The notes under the pieces were generated by a model, which saw only the letters and a list, made by a program, of their open reading frames with translations, was not told where the DNA came from and made no database searches. The position numbers were made by a program, and so were the translations under genes. Of a stretch of 64,000 bases of DNA, positions 10,231 through 23,520 are shown piece after piece. Origin of the DNA: Phytoseiulus persimilis (taxonomy: Eukaryota > Arthropoda > Arachnida > Mesostigmata > Phytoseiidae); the NCBI GenBank assembly GCA_037576195.1, contig CM075101.1, forward strand, positions 1,488,001-1,552,000. Reading direction: 5' to 3'. How positions within the stretch are numbered: position 1 is the stretch's first letter; every line of letters begins with the position of its first letter.

Positions 10231-13109
10231 ATGGAAGCCGACGAGACAACGGGCAACAATTTCGGACCAGACGATCACACCTCCCTCGACAAAGAGCAGC
10301 AGCAGTTGCAGCCCGATAAATACGGATTTGTTCGAGCGCCCCACGTTACGAACGATGTGAAGTAAGTGGATTCTCTAGTCCTGATAGCCAGTTATCTTAC
10401 GGTAATGAATAAGAATCGCGGTGAGAGTTTGCTGGAATGTTGTCTTCGATCAGCTGATTTTCGTCTAACGGAAGTTAGAGCGATGCAAGCTCCTCTGAGC
10501 GTCGAGCTCGCATTCTGTTATAATCTGAATAGTAGTGGCTGATCATTACAACCAGAACATGCCCGATCAGCTCGCTGAGGGTAATGGGAGAACTATTCGG
10601 GGTGGAAGCTTCTGTAACCTTTAATTGCGAAACCCGTGTATCATCGAACTATTTTTCGAGCCCAGTCAGTCATGATTTCGAACGAAGGAACGGCGCCCAA
10701 CATGCAGGAAGAGGTTGCTGTCAAAAATACCCGGTAGCTCGACTGCTGTCGATGAACGCAGGCTCCATACTTTGGAATCTCTCTGAGGAACCTGAATAGA
10801 TCAGCTGGAATATAACAAGGGCTGCGATCGCTCAGGAACGAACTCCTCGAGCCTATTGACGGATCGATGGTAGTGTCGGCGGAGACAGCCGGCTTTCTCG
10901 CAAGTCGCGGCTACGGGCTGAGATAAGTGGTCTTAATCGCTTCGAGGTCGCTCGGAAGCATCCTGTCATGATCGGAACATGATCATCGATTCCATATTTT
11001 GCTCTTAGCGCGATCTCCTGGCACTCGCTCGATCAAGTCTAGGGCTGATCTGAATCAGAGAGACCGGAATTTTCGCTCCCTCGTGTCGCCGCCATAGATG
11101 AGACACACGGGAAAATTTCCAATGCGCCTCGAGATCAGTTATGCTGTCCAAAATCGCCGGCTATAATTTGAACGGACTGAAATATGATCTCGATTGGCAA
11201 GCGACTGGCAGGCTTCCTCATTCGTCTCAAATCTGAACTGTTTTCAGAGCTATAGAGTCCAGTATTCCGAGCAAAGTACTACGGGGCCGGGAACAAAAAT
11301 GGAGAACCATGATCGCACAATGGGATCTTTTCACTTCAAAAAAGTTCAAGAAGGTAAGCGCAGTCGAAAGTGTTCCGGTATTCTGAATTGATGGAAGGTT
11401 CCACTCCCGATCGTCATGGAAATGAGTATCGACATGTTTCTCAATCGCTGGATTTTCCAGGTGCGCGATCGATGTCGTAAAGGAATCCCATCTTCGATGC
11501 GAATGGCTGCGTGGCCATACTTATGCGGTGGCATCTTCCGGAAAGAAAAACATGGAGTAATGCAGTTTCTCTTCCTGAAAGGAATAGATGATATGACTTT
11601 GTAATCAGTGCATACCGGGAACTATCTCTCCGGGCCAAATTTCCTCACCTCTTAATTTTGCTCCAGGGCCTCTTTGAAGAACTAGACAGTCAGAGTGGTG
11701 ATCCGGTCTACGTGGACGATATCAGAAAAGACATCGACAGGCAGTTTCCGGACCACGAATTCTTTAAGTCAGAGGTATGAGAGCCGTCTCTGGATGGAAG
11801 TTCAATGTTTATTGTTTGAAGAAATCTGAACCCACTCAGAAACCCTGTATAACATTATTATCCATTCTTCCGTGAATCTACAGGATGAGTCCGGACAGAA
11901 GGAGCTCTTCCGGGTTCTCAAAGCGTACTCCATTATGAGACCAGAAGTCGGTGAGTACAGAGTCGAGGCGGAAATGATCAAGAATCTTCCATCCCTCAGA
12001 CGAACCGCTCGGATTCAATCTCTTCAATCTTCCAGGATACTGTCAAGCCCAAGCACCGGTTGCTGCGTTGTTGCTGATGCACATGCCGACCGAGGACGCG
12101 TTCTTCTGTTTTGTCGAAATATGTGACAAGTATCTGAGTGGGTACTACAGTCCCGGACTGGTACGAATCGTCGGTTCAAGTCAACTCCAGAGCTAGCATT
12201 GAATTGAATCTCCGAGGAGTTTCTCAATTGAACACGAGCACATAAACATTCCAGGAAACCGTCCAACTTGATGGCTGGATTCTGTTTGGTCTATTGAGGA
12301 AGTTTTCACCGAAGGCGTGTCAACAGCTCAACAAATTAGACGTTCGTATTATCGCTACTGCTCCCGTTGTGTGCTGCCGATTTCTTGCGACGAAGAATCT
12401 CGATATCAAGCCACTACCCTTTTCACAGGTTAATCCGACTTGCGTCATGACCGAGTGGTTCATGTGCTGCTTCACGAGAACACTGCCGTGGCCGTGTGTT
12501 CTGCGTGTTTTCGATATGTTCCTCTGCGAGGGAATTCGAGTACTTTTCAAAGTTGGCATTGTCCTCATCGATTCGGTTCTGGGTTCGAACGCTCTGAGCA
12601 AGGTACGTCCGACTTCTCGACTCGGCTGAGGCGTAGCAGCTCTGAGGACACTTGAATGAGTACATTTTTCTCTGCTACCCACAGGCAGGATCGCGAGCTC
12701 AGTATCTCGAGTCGTTCGAGGTTCTGAAGTCCCTGAAAGTGGCCGGCGACAACTTGCAAGAGGAGCCATTCGTTCAACAGGTATTTTCCAAAGCTGATTC
12801 GAAATTTCTCCTGCCGCACTATATACTCATAGTACTCTCGCGCGATATGAAGCTTCGGTTCCGTTGCATCCGACCAGGTGATCGCTCTGGAGCTTACTCG
12901 AGACGATTTGGTTCGAGAGCACAAACGTCAGATCGCAAAGAAACAAAAAGTAGGTTGGACTGTTCAATAACTGAAGAAATTTTCGATTCAGGCATGTTGC
13001 TCATTTGGGCCGGCCCTCTGTTCGGCGAGCAAATGATTTAACGCGAATTCTTTTTAAGGAGGAGAAAAAACGCCAGAAAGACGCGTCCAAATCAAAGAGG
13101 AGTAGCTAG
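10231..13109 (+). CDS. TBC1D10: TBC1D10/Whacked-type Rab GTPase-activating protein
   Basis: Eleven exons join in phase into 370 codons: 10231-10361, 11248-11353, 11461-11556, 11667-11774, 11884-11950, 12036-12160, 12255-12341, 12429-12602, 12685-12780, 12878-12949 and 13059-13109. The short acidic N-terminus contains DKYGFVRAP, a hallmark of the TBC1D10 (EPI64) group. The TBC domain starts with [18 protein letters not shown]. Both catalytic fingers are intact: the arginine finger IRKDIDR (Arg about 136) and the glutamine finger GYCQAQ (Gln about 173). The product should stimulate GTP hydrolysis by Rab proteins and so act in vesicle traffic and tubulogenesis. Intron 1 is 886 nt, the others 82-110 nt. 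The donor of intron 7 is GTTCGT, unusual but required by the alignment around [12 protein letters not shown]. The lysine-rich tail is short, whereas vertebrate members carry long C-termini. The start is the first ATG before the conserved block. Confidence 0.92.
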
Positions 13110-16100
13110 GACAGAGAGCCCAGACTCCTTGGATGGTTCTTCAATACCTCTAACAGGCTGCGCTGGAGCAGTCGCGTGAACCCATTGGATCCCGATTGTC
13201 TGAGTCACACAACGGCTACGTTCCAGTCTCGATTCGGAGACCTGCGAATGTTAGAAGTATTTGAGGGCAACTGGAATCACGCGCGACCGTAGTATTCGGT
13301 CGGGGAACCCTCGTTCCGCGGGGTCGATCTGATACCCGCGGAACGACTGTGCGAGTGACTTCGAACCACCGTTCGCTTGATCAGTCGGGATCGCAACTTC
13401 GGTCAGCCAGCTGTACAACAGTTTTCGTTAACCATTGAATGCGTCTGTGCGAGTTTGTGCAGCTTCGAATGTTTTGCATGCTAGTACTTGAGGCATGGCG
13501 AGGAAGGAGTATAGAAAGCGCACATGCAAACGGAGGACCACGCGTAGATTGAATCTATGGGGATTTCGATTCTTTGAGAGTATTCTGTGGATTGCCATTC
13601 TCAATATTTGCTCGAACCTTGCCAATCGACACGGATCTTGTGCGATGGAACTGAACAGTCACGGAGGAGTTCACAAGCCTTGGCTTCTTGGGAAGCGACT
13701 CCAGCAGTTTTCTCGCAAAAGCCGTTGAATGCATCCAGACCCTGCCGAGCGGCCACAACTCATCTTTCTGTCATCGGTGAACTAGGATTCATTACAACGA
13801 TTCCCTCGTAAGTCTGTTCCGTACGACCCTCCAACAGTGAGTTCCGCTTAGGAGGGTTGAGGCAATCTATTCCCTACGAAATCTTTGGAAAAATGAGGAT
13901 CGGGATTTCCTAGTATCCGGCTCGTGTATGAACCCACATTGATTGCATCTCGCATTCCGAAAAGCCATTGGATAGTCCTGCAGGGGAGTGTCAGAAATGC
14001 CAAAGATGCGCGAAGGTCCTGGAGTGTATGGAAATGTCATCAGGTCCAATCTAGGAGGCTAAGATGGAACAAACTGCACCTCATGATCATGTACAGTTCT
14101 GCAACGTAGTTCATGAACCTTCACTTAACTTTCAAGCGATAGCTTCCCCTCACTCAGTGCCTGAACATTATTCTGGGGCTTTCCGATTGACTGTCTCCCA
14201 GCGGAACCTGGCAGGAACTTCCTGAGGCTGGAGGCGGTTTCTCTCGCTTCGGAGTGTTCTCCCCTTGGCGATCTGCCACTTGAGCGCTGAAAAATGAGAT
14301 TATCCTCCGCTTGCGAATCGGCCATACGGCGCAGTATTATATTCCACCAATAGTTTCCCTCATTCCGTGAATCAACGAATCGCTTTACAGTGATGTGCAA
14401 TGACATTAAATAGGATATATGGATAGAAGAAATGGAGAGTTGCTTGCACAGAGACTGAAGTCGGAGATTCTTATGAACATCCCATCAATCATCGAGACAC
14501 CTACTAGGCAAGCAGATTTCCGGAATCGGTGCCTTGGCATTTTTCACGAGATCCATATAGTAATGACATTCGAGCCTACCGAGCCTCCGGCTCGTTGTGA
14601 TGAGGACAGTACGATTATTCACTCGATCTCGACCGGCTTTCCGGGAGAACGAACCACACATTCCACTTTACATTTCTACTTCTCGAGCCTCGGGATTCTT
14701 CCCGACATGAATAATGGATGAATAAACGATTAATTCCTTGAAACAGGAATTGAGTTTGGCTGTTGTCCCTGTTGCAGATGTCTTCGTTTAGATCTGACCA
14801 ACGAATTCTCAGATCTGATGTGGCGTAGCGTCGATTGAAGTCAAGGGTTCTCTCCTTTCCCTTTTGAAAACGTTGGACAAGTGCATTATATGCGCCCCTC
14901 CATTTCTTCCTTCATATGAATCAGGAGTTCATGGTAGCCTCGCTATCTGGAGCATCGAGGTGCTGACTGACAGCATATCAATTTGGACATAGATATGTAT
15001 TAGTACTAGTGGGCCCGAATCGCCCGAGGAAGAGCAGACCAATTGGTCGTGGACAATTTTTCTTCGGAGAAGCTTCGACGCTCCGGCTTCGACCATCCTC
15101 ACATAAATGGCCACGAACCTTCCGTCATTACGCGGCGACAAGCGTTTCGGAAACTGTAGTTGAACAGCATAGCGGGCGATTATTGGAGCTCCGCTCTCTC
15201 GTCGTTCCGTCGGTTAAAATACATACAATCTGACGGTCGGCTGATGATCATCATCAGAAGCAAGCCGCAGCAGTGGAACAACCTAGGACTAAATTTTTGT
15301 CAGTTTCCACGGCAACTGTGGATAACCTCTGATTTCGCCCACACTCCAACCTAAGTGAATTCGTTCCCATCAGGAAGTGAGGTGAGTCCTCTCGGCTCCC
15401 CCTCTGTACGAATGCTAGGTTTTCAGAGCTACGGAGGTGGAATGATCGGGCACGCTGTCGCGCAGCCATTCCCTGTTGAGACCGGAAAACGAATTTTCCG
15501 TCGCTGTCAGTATGAGCTCTGAGTTCCTGATTGACTGAACAGCTCGCAAAATGCCTTCGCGAGACTCGTAGTGGCCGATCCTTCGCTGGCTTGCCAGACC
15601 GCCTTCCGCGGTCGCTCGTACTCCAACCAGAAAATCTTACCATACGACATCTTCGAGAATTTCGGTTCAAGCTGTCCATGGACGGAAGTCCTTCCTGCTG
15701 GCCGTGGGAACGATCCTTGCCATTATTCGATCTCTTTCCTCAGCATCTCACAGAGTGAGAACACAAAGTTTGACACCAAGCCACAGAGCTCTAGGTTCCG
15801 CTCTCTCCGTTCTCCTGACTCCTCTTCTGGATAACCTGTCATCTGGACCAAACCCCAAACTTGACTCCTGAATCTTGGACGAATCTTGCGACATTTATAC
15901 GAAGGATACCATGAGGCAAAACGCTCCATCCACGGCTTCCAATAGCCCGTCGTTGCGACGCCGGCTCTTGTGCAATCTGTCGGGTCATTCTGCCTTTTCT
16001 TGTTCTAGCAGCGCATAGAAAGCCGTCCCGGTTCTGAGGATTCTGTCACTCTTTAAACCCAGACTCCTGTTCAAAAAGCTGGTCGGCCCTTATTATGTTC

Positions 16101-16188
16101 AAAAGAGGTTTCAGCAGTGGTGCCAGAAGTTGATCCCAGCATGGGCTTATGGATCACATTTATGAGACTCATGTTCCCCGCAGCGGCG
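13110..16188. other. no gene recognised; hairpin near left end
   Basis: This is the spacer between the TBC gene and DIS3L2. It holds an 11-bp hairpin at 13312-13345 and only unconvincing open frames. The frames at 14.1-14.7 and 15.2-15.8 kb have no motif I can name. The promoter of DIS3L2 should lie at the right end. Confidence 0.5.
13312..13345. repeat. 11-bp perfect GC-rich inverted repeat
   Basis: CGTTCCGCGGG at 13312-13322 pairs exactly with CCCGCGGAACG at 13335-13345 around a 12-base loop. It lies about 200 nt after the TBC-gene stop codon, so it could be an RNA hairpin in the 3' untranslated region or a small repeat. Confidence 0.7.
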
Positions 16189-19100
16189 ATGGCTGAGGCG
16201 AATCAGGAGGCGGAACTAGGCTCGGCGTTGGGAAACTTGGCTTTGGACGACAAATCGTTGCAACAAATAGCCGGGAAGCCTCGGAAAAAACGTCCTCAAA
16301 AGAAAGATACCACCCCGAAAAACGTTCAGAAGAGCCCGACCCGGCCCCGCCCTGGAGCTCAACAACCGTAAGAACTTTCAAATCGCTCCTCAAGGAGCTG
16401 ACTGAATCTTTCTGAAGCCCTCAAAGAGGATCAATCTCCTCATCATTCCACAGACTACGAGTGGTCGCGAGCGACGCGGGGCTGTCGTTGTCGGATCCGG
16501 GGAATCTCCACCCAAAGCGCAAATCTGCTCCTTCAAGGAATAAAAGCAGCGGAAATTCTAGTCAACACGCTCAAGCACTCTCAGGCGTGTACAGACGGAA
16601 GAGTGACGCAAGTGCGAACAGGTGAGATGATATTCACGAAGTGTCAAGTCATTGTTCCTTGCCTCGACCACTCCGGGAGCTCGTTAGGCCGAACGCTTCA
16701 TGAGTGCGGCAAACCATTTCAGAGACTCGATGCGGTCGCCGCTGCCATCGCATCTGAAATATCAGCACCAGGTTCATAAATGCTCGTGGTCAGACGCTGG
16801 AAGCGTCAGCAGCAGATCCTCCACGGACCTCTTGTCATCACCGGGTCCTTCCAGAGCCGGCCCAGGTATTTTCGGCGCTTCGTGTTCTCCTCAGCTTATT
16901 GATGCTTAACAGTCCGCTGAGAATGATGACGAGGTGTCATGATTTCCTTCAGCCCAGCCTCATTCGTTCTCATATTCCGTGCCAACAACACCGAACCAGA
17001 GGAGTCGACGCGGCCAAAGCAACGAGTTCCATCCATTTGACGCTTTCCTGCCACTGTGTGAAATCCAGGCAGGTTTGAAGAAGGGGGAGTTCTTTGAGGT
17101 AAGCCTTGAGGGCAGCCATCGCGAACGCCCCAGAAAGTTTATGGTCCTTTCAAGGCCCGCTCGGTGAAGTTCTCGCGGGTAATGTTCACACCCGCATATT
17201 CTGAGAGCCGCTCTACCATTGCAGGGAACCTTACGTGTCAACCCACGGTGTTTCGAGGATTCTTTTATATCAGCACCGGTAATCACTGGTAACATTACTC
17301 TTTAAACATATTCTAAATCACCCGAATCGATCCGCATGGAGATGCACAAAAGGCCGTCGTCGACCTTCTCTGCCTGTTTGCCTGGCTAAATGGAGAGTGC
17401 TATGCAAATGACTTCGCCCCATATGACTCAGTAGCCGCCGACGCCCGACGGCCTCACGAAGCTCCCCATGGAACGATGAAATTGGATGCTGCACTCCCAT
17501 CAGTTCTGTCGGAGCTTGTTTGCCTGTTTCGATTTCGTTCTGTTCACGAGTAACTGGTGAATGAATCCATTGGACGTCTATGTTCGGAGCGCGAGTGTTC
17601 TCAATGTTCATCCAATCTGAAGGAACCCGGGCCACACTGGGATATACACATAGAAGGCCGACTTAACCGGAATCGCGCCTTGAACGGCGATGCAGTCGCT
17701 GTGGCCTTGCTCCCTAAGGAAGAGTGGAAGGTTGGTGCGTTTCGTGTGCTCGGATCGTAGCGAGCGAGACAATGGCTTGATGCTCGTTCTCTAAAGGAAT
17801 AACAACGACTCACATTTCCACGTAGATCCACTGGGAAGTCATTGAATTATGGGAGAAGAAGCACGGCGTCTCCCTCCTGAACTCTCTGCAGACTGTTTCG
17901 GGAGTCGGCTCCTTCCAGACTGACATGGGTGAGTACTTCGATGAAACTCGGATTGGAGAGACGAGGGAAGATTCGACTAGCTGTCCTCAGGAACTGTCTT
18001 TCATTCCTGCGTAGACGAATCGACAAAGCAAAAACTGGCGACTCTGGAAGCGATCAAAGAAGAAATGCGAACAGAAACATCTTCAGGTGACAACAAAATC
18101 TTTGCTCAGGATATCGCATGATTTCGAGCTCTCGTAGTCGAGACTATTAATGACGAAGTCTCTTACAGACGAGGGAGATTCGTCGATCGAGGTAGATATC
18201 GGCGACGTCAAACGTGATGAAGATGTGAAATATGAAGAGGAATCCGTGTCGGCTACGGGGGTCCCAGCGAGCAGAGCCCGTGTTTCTAGATGCAATGACG
18301 ACGACGGAGACAAAACGCTCGAGGGAGCCGCCGCCTCACACAATCAAGCTTCCACAGCAGGAGGTCCGAAAGAAGACGAAGCGAAGCCGCAAACTGAGTG
18401 GGGAATATCAAGTCGCAGGACGACAGAGGATATCATCGTTTTCACAGGTTCGTGGTTTGCCAATACTGGCCTGGTGTGAAGCGGTGATGGATACGCAGTC
18501 GCTCACTGCCTGAGGAAATATTCAGGCATGAAGAAACTGGATCGAATGGCACAAATCATCAAACAGTGTGAAGCGGATCGACTTCGAGATGACTTCATAT
18601 TCGCTGGAGGTTATGAGTGAGTACGAACGCTGATGTAAACACTCCCATTACCTCGAACGATTCCTAATTCCTCATCTCTCGAAGGTATGTGAACGTCTAC
18701 GACAGCGACGATGACAGTCCTGAACTGCAGTTCACAGCTCGGGAGCTCGAAACTAGTCTCCCTGGTAAGTGACGATCCGCGAATCTCCCCGATCATTCAA
18801 TGTTTCCGCTGGGATTGACGTCGGTTTTCGGTGGCGGGGATTCGGAAAATCGATCTACGATAGCAAGAACATGATTTTCATGATCTGGAGGGTCCGGAAT
18901 AAGTGTCGTAGAGTCCCGGGGAACCACGGTACCGGGGTTTTCTGGTACCAAACGAGCTGACCCGCTAAGTCGCGTGACAGATCTCCGGATCCTGGACTCC
19001 GAAAATAGATGTTTGAATCGGTACTCACACCTGGAACGTCATTGCTGGGCGCTGTGGATCCTTGATTATCTATTCAGGCTTTGCAGGCGGACCTTCATGT

Positions 19101-22100
19101 GTGAATCAACTTGATGAACCTACCACTGACGATTCTTCCTGTAATGAGGATTACGACAGCGACGAGAGTCATGGAGACCTAGCTGAAAGTCTACATTTCG
19201 CCTCGAACCAATCTCGGGAAGCGACGCAGGTTGTTTCCCGCAAGGAGGCGTCTCCGAAGAAGCCTGATGTGAGCACGACGTCCTCGGATGATTGTCAGAA
19301 CCGAATCAAAGACGAGGTTGATGCACCCGCAGTACCAATGGCAGAGAGCCGTCCAAAGAAGAAAGATGCCGATTCGAAAATGAAAACCGCAGAACAGAAG
19401 TCCTGGAAGCAGACACGTCAACGGAAGAAGCGCTCAAGCGAAGAAAAACCCCCACAAGAGAAGCAATGGTCCGTCGAAATCGTTTCAGAGGAAACGTCCG
19501 AGCACAAAGAGGAAACTCAGGACGAGGAGCCTAAGACTAATACGAAGAAACGCAAGAACAGGAATAGGAAGAAGAAACCCGGAATCGTTCAACGGTTCAA
19601 CCTGACGCCTGAAGATCTGGGATTCCCGTCGATGATCAACGAAAGTGAGAATCGACCGGATCCAGATGAGAACTATGAGGGCTTCGTCGAAGTCACGACG
19701 GAGAACGCGGCCTCGGCTGGAGTTCTAGGGGCAATGCTGGGAGGCTCGACTTCGAAAATGTCGAGACCGTTACACCAACAGCAGCAGCCACAGCAACAAC
19801 AACAGCCGCGGAAACCCCGTAAAGATCAGAAAGAATCCACCAGATCTCCAAGAACGCAAAAAGATAAATCGCGGGGCAGTCCCAGACACAAAAAGACAGA
19901 GCCGCGAGAGACTGTGAAGCACGACCAGCAGGACATCCGTCCATACAGCATCGACGCTATCTTGGCCCATCCTGAATGGCCTCGATTTGTTCAGAGAAAA
20001 GCCCGCGTGGTGGCCGTCCTCGAAGCCTCTGCACCTAGAGTTGTCTGCGGTACGCTCAGGAAATTCAACGAGAAGAATGACAACTCAGCGTTGTTCTCTC
20101 CGACGGATCCGCGCTTCCCGCGAATGTGTATTCCCGCCGCAGAGTGCCCGAAAGATTTCATGAAGGTGTGTCTTTCCGCGCTTGTCCAACTCCGCACGGA
20201 AATTCATGATTCCCACTTCATCGACGGCGTCGTCGGTGATCTGCGCTAATCGCTTCTGGGTTTCTCCCGTTCTAGCGCCCCAAACACTTCGAAGACATTT
20301 TGTTCTGTGCTCGTCTGGAGGATTGGGATGCACAGGCCGTGCTACCGAAAGGAAAGCTGTTGAAAATCGTTGGGAAGAAAGGCGAGATTGAAGTCGAGAC
20401 CGCGGCCATCTTGAGCAACTGTGGTATTGACAACGAGGAGTTTGAGGATGATGTGAGTGCCTATTTTGATTGCATAAAAATTCAGATCGCGCTGGGAACT
20501 CTTTTCGTTCCGTTGGTCTGAAGAGTGAGCCGAGCAGTGGATGCCGCTCGCCAAGCACGAGTGCGGTTGCGCCAATGCTGCTTCGAGCGGGAGATCATAA
20601 CCTGGAAGAAAAACGCAACATTGTGCTCTTAACAACACTCACATCCCCACAGATTTTCGGGGATATGGATGTCTCTCCTGACTGGAAAATTCCCGCTCCA
20701 GAGGCGGAGTCTCGGAAAGATTATCGGAAGCAGTTAGTCTTTACTATCGACCCAATGACGGCTCGAGATTTGGATGACGCTTTATCCGTTCGAAAAATCG
20801 GCGACGATTTATACGAGGTTTGTTGAAATCTCACGTATTCCAATTTTCGATCCCGGAGACGACATGCAGATAACTACGAAGCCCGGAGTTCTGCTTCCAG
20901 ATCGGCATTCACATAGCTGACGTGAGCTATTTCGTGAAGCGTAATACTGCTCTTGACTCGAAGGCACTGTCCAGAGCCACGTCGGTCTACCTCGTTCAAA
21001 AGGTGAGTTCCATTCACCGGGTAGATCGGATACAGTCAATATCACGATCGCTCTTCTTCGACATTCTGACAACGATTGCTACACTACAAATGACAAGTAT
21101 TCCCGCTCAAGGTGGTACCGATGCTTCCGAGATTGTTGTGCAATAATCTGTGTTCTCTTCATCCGGGCGCTGATAAGGTATGCATGCTCCCTACCACGTC
21201 TATGATGACAAATGTCATGATCTGTATATTAGGACAAAGGTAGAGCACTTCACATTGATTGATAATTTTTCTTCCGACAGCTGACGTTTTCTGTGGTTTT
21301 CAAAATGAACTCACAGGGTGAAGTTTTTGAAGAATGGTTCGGTAGAACGATTATAAATAGCTGCTGTAAAATGTCTTACGAATTCGCACAAGATATAATT
21401 GGTGAGTTTCCGATCAATATTTTAGTCCGTGTTTCCACTGAGAAGAATCGAGCCGTTTTTCCGCAATCATTTCTCGATACAGATAATCCGAAACGTACCT
21501 GGACAACGGAGGAGCTACCCGCTATTTTCAACGGTCACTCCATTACCGAGATCTCAGAAGCTGTTCTAGTTCTGGAGAAGATGGCTACACACATGAGGAA
21601 ACGTCGTTTCGTTGAGGGAGCTCTTCGTATCGATCAACCCAAACTCTGTTTCCAGCTATCCGGAGACGGAACTCCCCAGGTAGGTGGATCAGCTTCTCGG
21701 GAGACCTCAGGAACTCCCCTGGGGAACTCCCCGATGAAGATCCCCTTATTGAGCCGTTCTCTGACTTATCACTGTTTGACTTCGTCCAGGGTTTCTCTGT
21801 CTATCAGCACACTGCAAGTCACTGCCTAATCGAGGAGTTCATGCTTCTGGTGAGTCAAGAGAAAGATTTCGTGTTTTGGGATCCTTCTGAGGATCACAGC
21901 ACTGAATATCCACTCCGATTCCAGGCGAACATGGCGGTTGCTCATAAGCTCCGCCGAGATCTCCCCTCATTGGCCTTCCTCCGCAGACATCCCTACCCAG
22001 ATGAAAGGCGTATTAATCTCATTGCTGAGTGAGTAGAGTTTCCGGAACCTTTCCCTGTTTCCCGTAAGCCGTGAAATTGGTGAAGAAACATAGTCCGATA

Positions 22101-23520
22101 CCACTAGTGACTAACTATGCATAATTGCAGTGAATTCGAAGCTCTGGGTGTGAGGATAGACGGCTTCGACGCCAAAAGTATGCAAAACGGCCTGAATGCA
22201 CTCAAGGATGTGAATGTGAGATTAGAGGTTCGTGCTCTTCGACTCACCCAGAGTTCTATCACCTGTGCTCGAAGGTCTGTCACGAATGATGATGACGAAT
22301 CCGGAAGGAGAATCTCCGAAATGAAGTTTCTCCCGAATTTCAGGCTGTGGAAAGCATTGCGAAGTCATTGCAAGTGTCGGATGCCGAGGCTCGAGAGGCA
22401 CTGACTTGTGCATTCTCACTGATGCTCTCTAAACCCTTCAGTCCAGCCCAGTACATAGTTGCTGAAGGTCAAACCCCCGATGCGTTGAGGTGAATATTCG
22501 CTCTGTTATCTCTGTTGCTTCTCCATGGATCTGTGAGTTCTCTATCCATGATTGTTTTCCTGCAGACATTTCGCTCTGGCGGTCCCACTGTACACGCATT
22601 TCACCTCCCCGATCCGACGCTACGCCGACCTCGTAGTCCACCGCCTCCTCTCTCAAACCCTGGGATACGAACCCAAAGAGAGCGATGAACACGTAAGATT
22701 CCCGAAAACAGAAAATCGTGAAATGCTGGCAGCAGTGATTTGGGCGAATTGAGAAAAACTACGATTTCCGTGTTTCTGGCAGGCGAAGGAACTGAGGAGG
22801 GTAGCATCCCATTGTAACGAGAAAAAGAAGGCCGCCAAAGACGCTGATAACGCCAGTATCGAACTATTTGTTTGGAATTTCGTCAGGTGAGTCTAACCTT
22901 CGGAACTCCACTCTTCCATTCACCCATCTTCCTGGAAAGTTCTAACCGTAGTCTGTTCGAAGGACTCTGACAGAGCACAGGTTGGAGGACAGCTTCATCG
23001 TCGTTGGAGTACTCGATCGATCAGTGGACGTGGTCTCGTTGAAAACTGGTGTTGTGCAACGAGCTTACCAGGATGTGAGTAGGGCGCGAGCATCTCGGTG
23101 ACACCGCCTCATTACCAAAATCATTCTGAACAGAGCGCGTTCGCTCGATAAGAGCGCATTTGATGACAGAAAATCGTTCTTGTTTGTAGAAACAACGTTG
23201 CGACTCGGTGATATATCGGGAAGGTTGCCTAACTTTCCGCTGGAAAGACGGGAAAGGAGGTTTCGTAGACATGCCCCTGAAAGTTACCAGTGCTGCGAAA
23301 GGTGTTCTGGAAGCCAGAAAAGAGGTAGCCGACTCCTTTAACTGACAATCAATTCACCCGGAAATCTGGGCAAGCCTTGACCAAATAACTAAGCAAGCCT
23401 GTCTATCGGTTTCAGATCTGTCAATACATCGTGAGACTCCAACCTCCCGCCGGCGCAGTTCTCGAGTACGCTCTCATGCTGCTTACTGAGCTGATTCCAG
23501 CCCCTGACCGGAGTGGTTAA
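16189..23520 (+). CDS. DIS3L2: DIS3L2, RNase II/RNB-family 3'-5' exoribonuclease
   Basis: Twenty-seven exons join without a phase break into 1429 codons; human DIS3L2 has about 885. Exons: 16189-16367, 16454-16621, 16723-16865, 16953-17098, 17225-17278, 17623-17730, 17826-17928, 18015-18086, 18169-18447, 18526-18616, 18685-18764, 19087-20165, 20276-20452, 20653-20817, 20901-21002, 21112-21177, 21281-21401, 21483-21679, 21790-21849, 21925-22028, 22131-22215, 22344-22489, 22566-22692, 22783-22886, 22981-23074, 23190-23324, 23416-23520. Cold-shock domain 1 lies near residues 195-275, domain 2 near 780-895, RNB near 925-1290 and S1 near 1325-1415. The catalytic acidic motif [12 protein letters not shown] is intact, as is [17 protein letters not shown]. 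The family degrades uridylated RNAs such as pre-let-7 in the cytoplasm. The extra length is mostly a charged, Lys/Glu- and Gln-rich linker (about 300-780), largely in one 1079-nt exon. The low-complexity N-terminal exons are the least certain part. Confidence 0.95.
19783..19809 (+). repeat. CAG/CAA tract coding polyglutamine in DIS3L2
   Basis: An interrupted CAG/CAA run codes two short glutamine blocks separated by proline within the disordered linker of DIS3L2. It is in frame and flanked by Lys/Arg-rich sequence. Confidence 0.75.

Noticed and set aside
12342-12428. Including the segment before 12429 as TBC coding sequence (frame open from about 12392)
   Set aside because: Joining GAC at 12341 directly to GTT at 12429 restores the conserved spacing to MTEWFM in TBC1D10. 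The intervening segment would add an unmatched insert.
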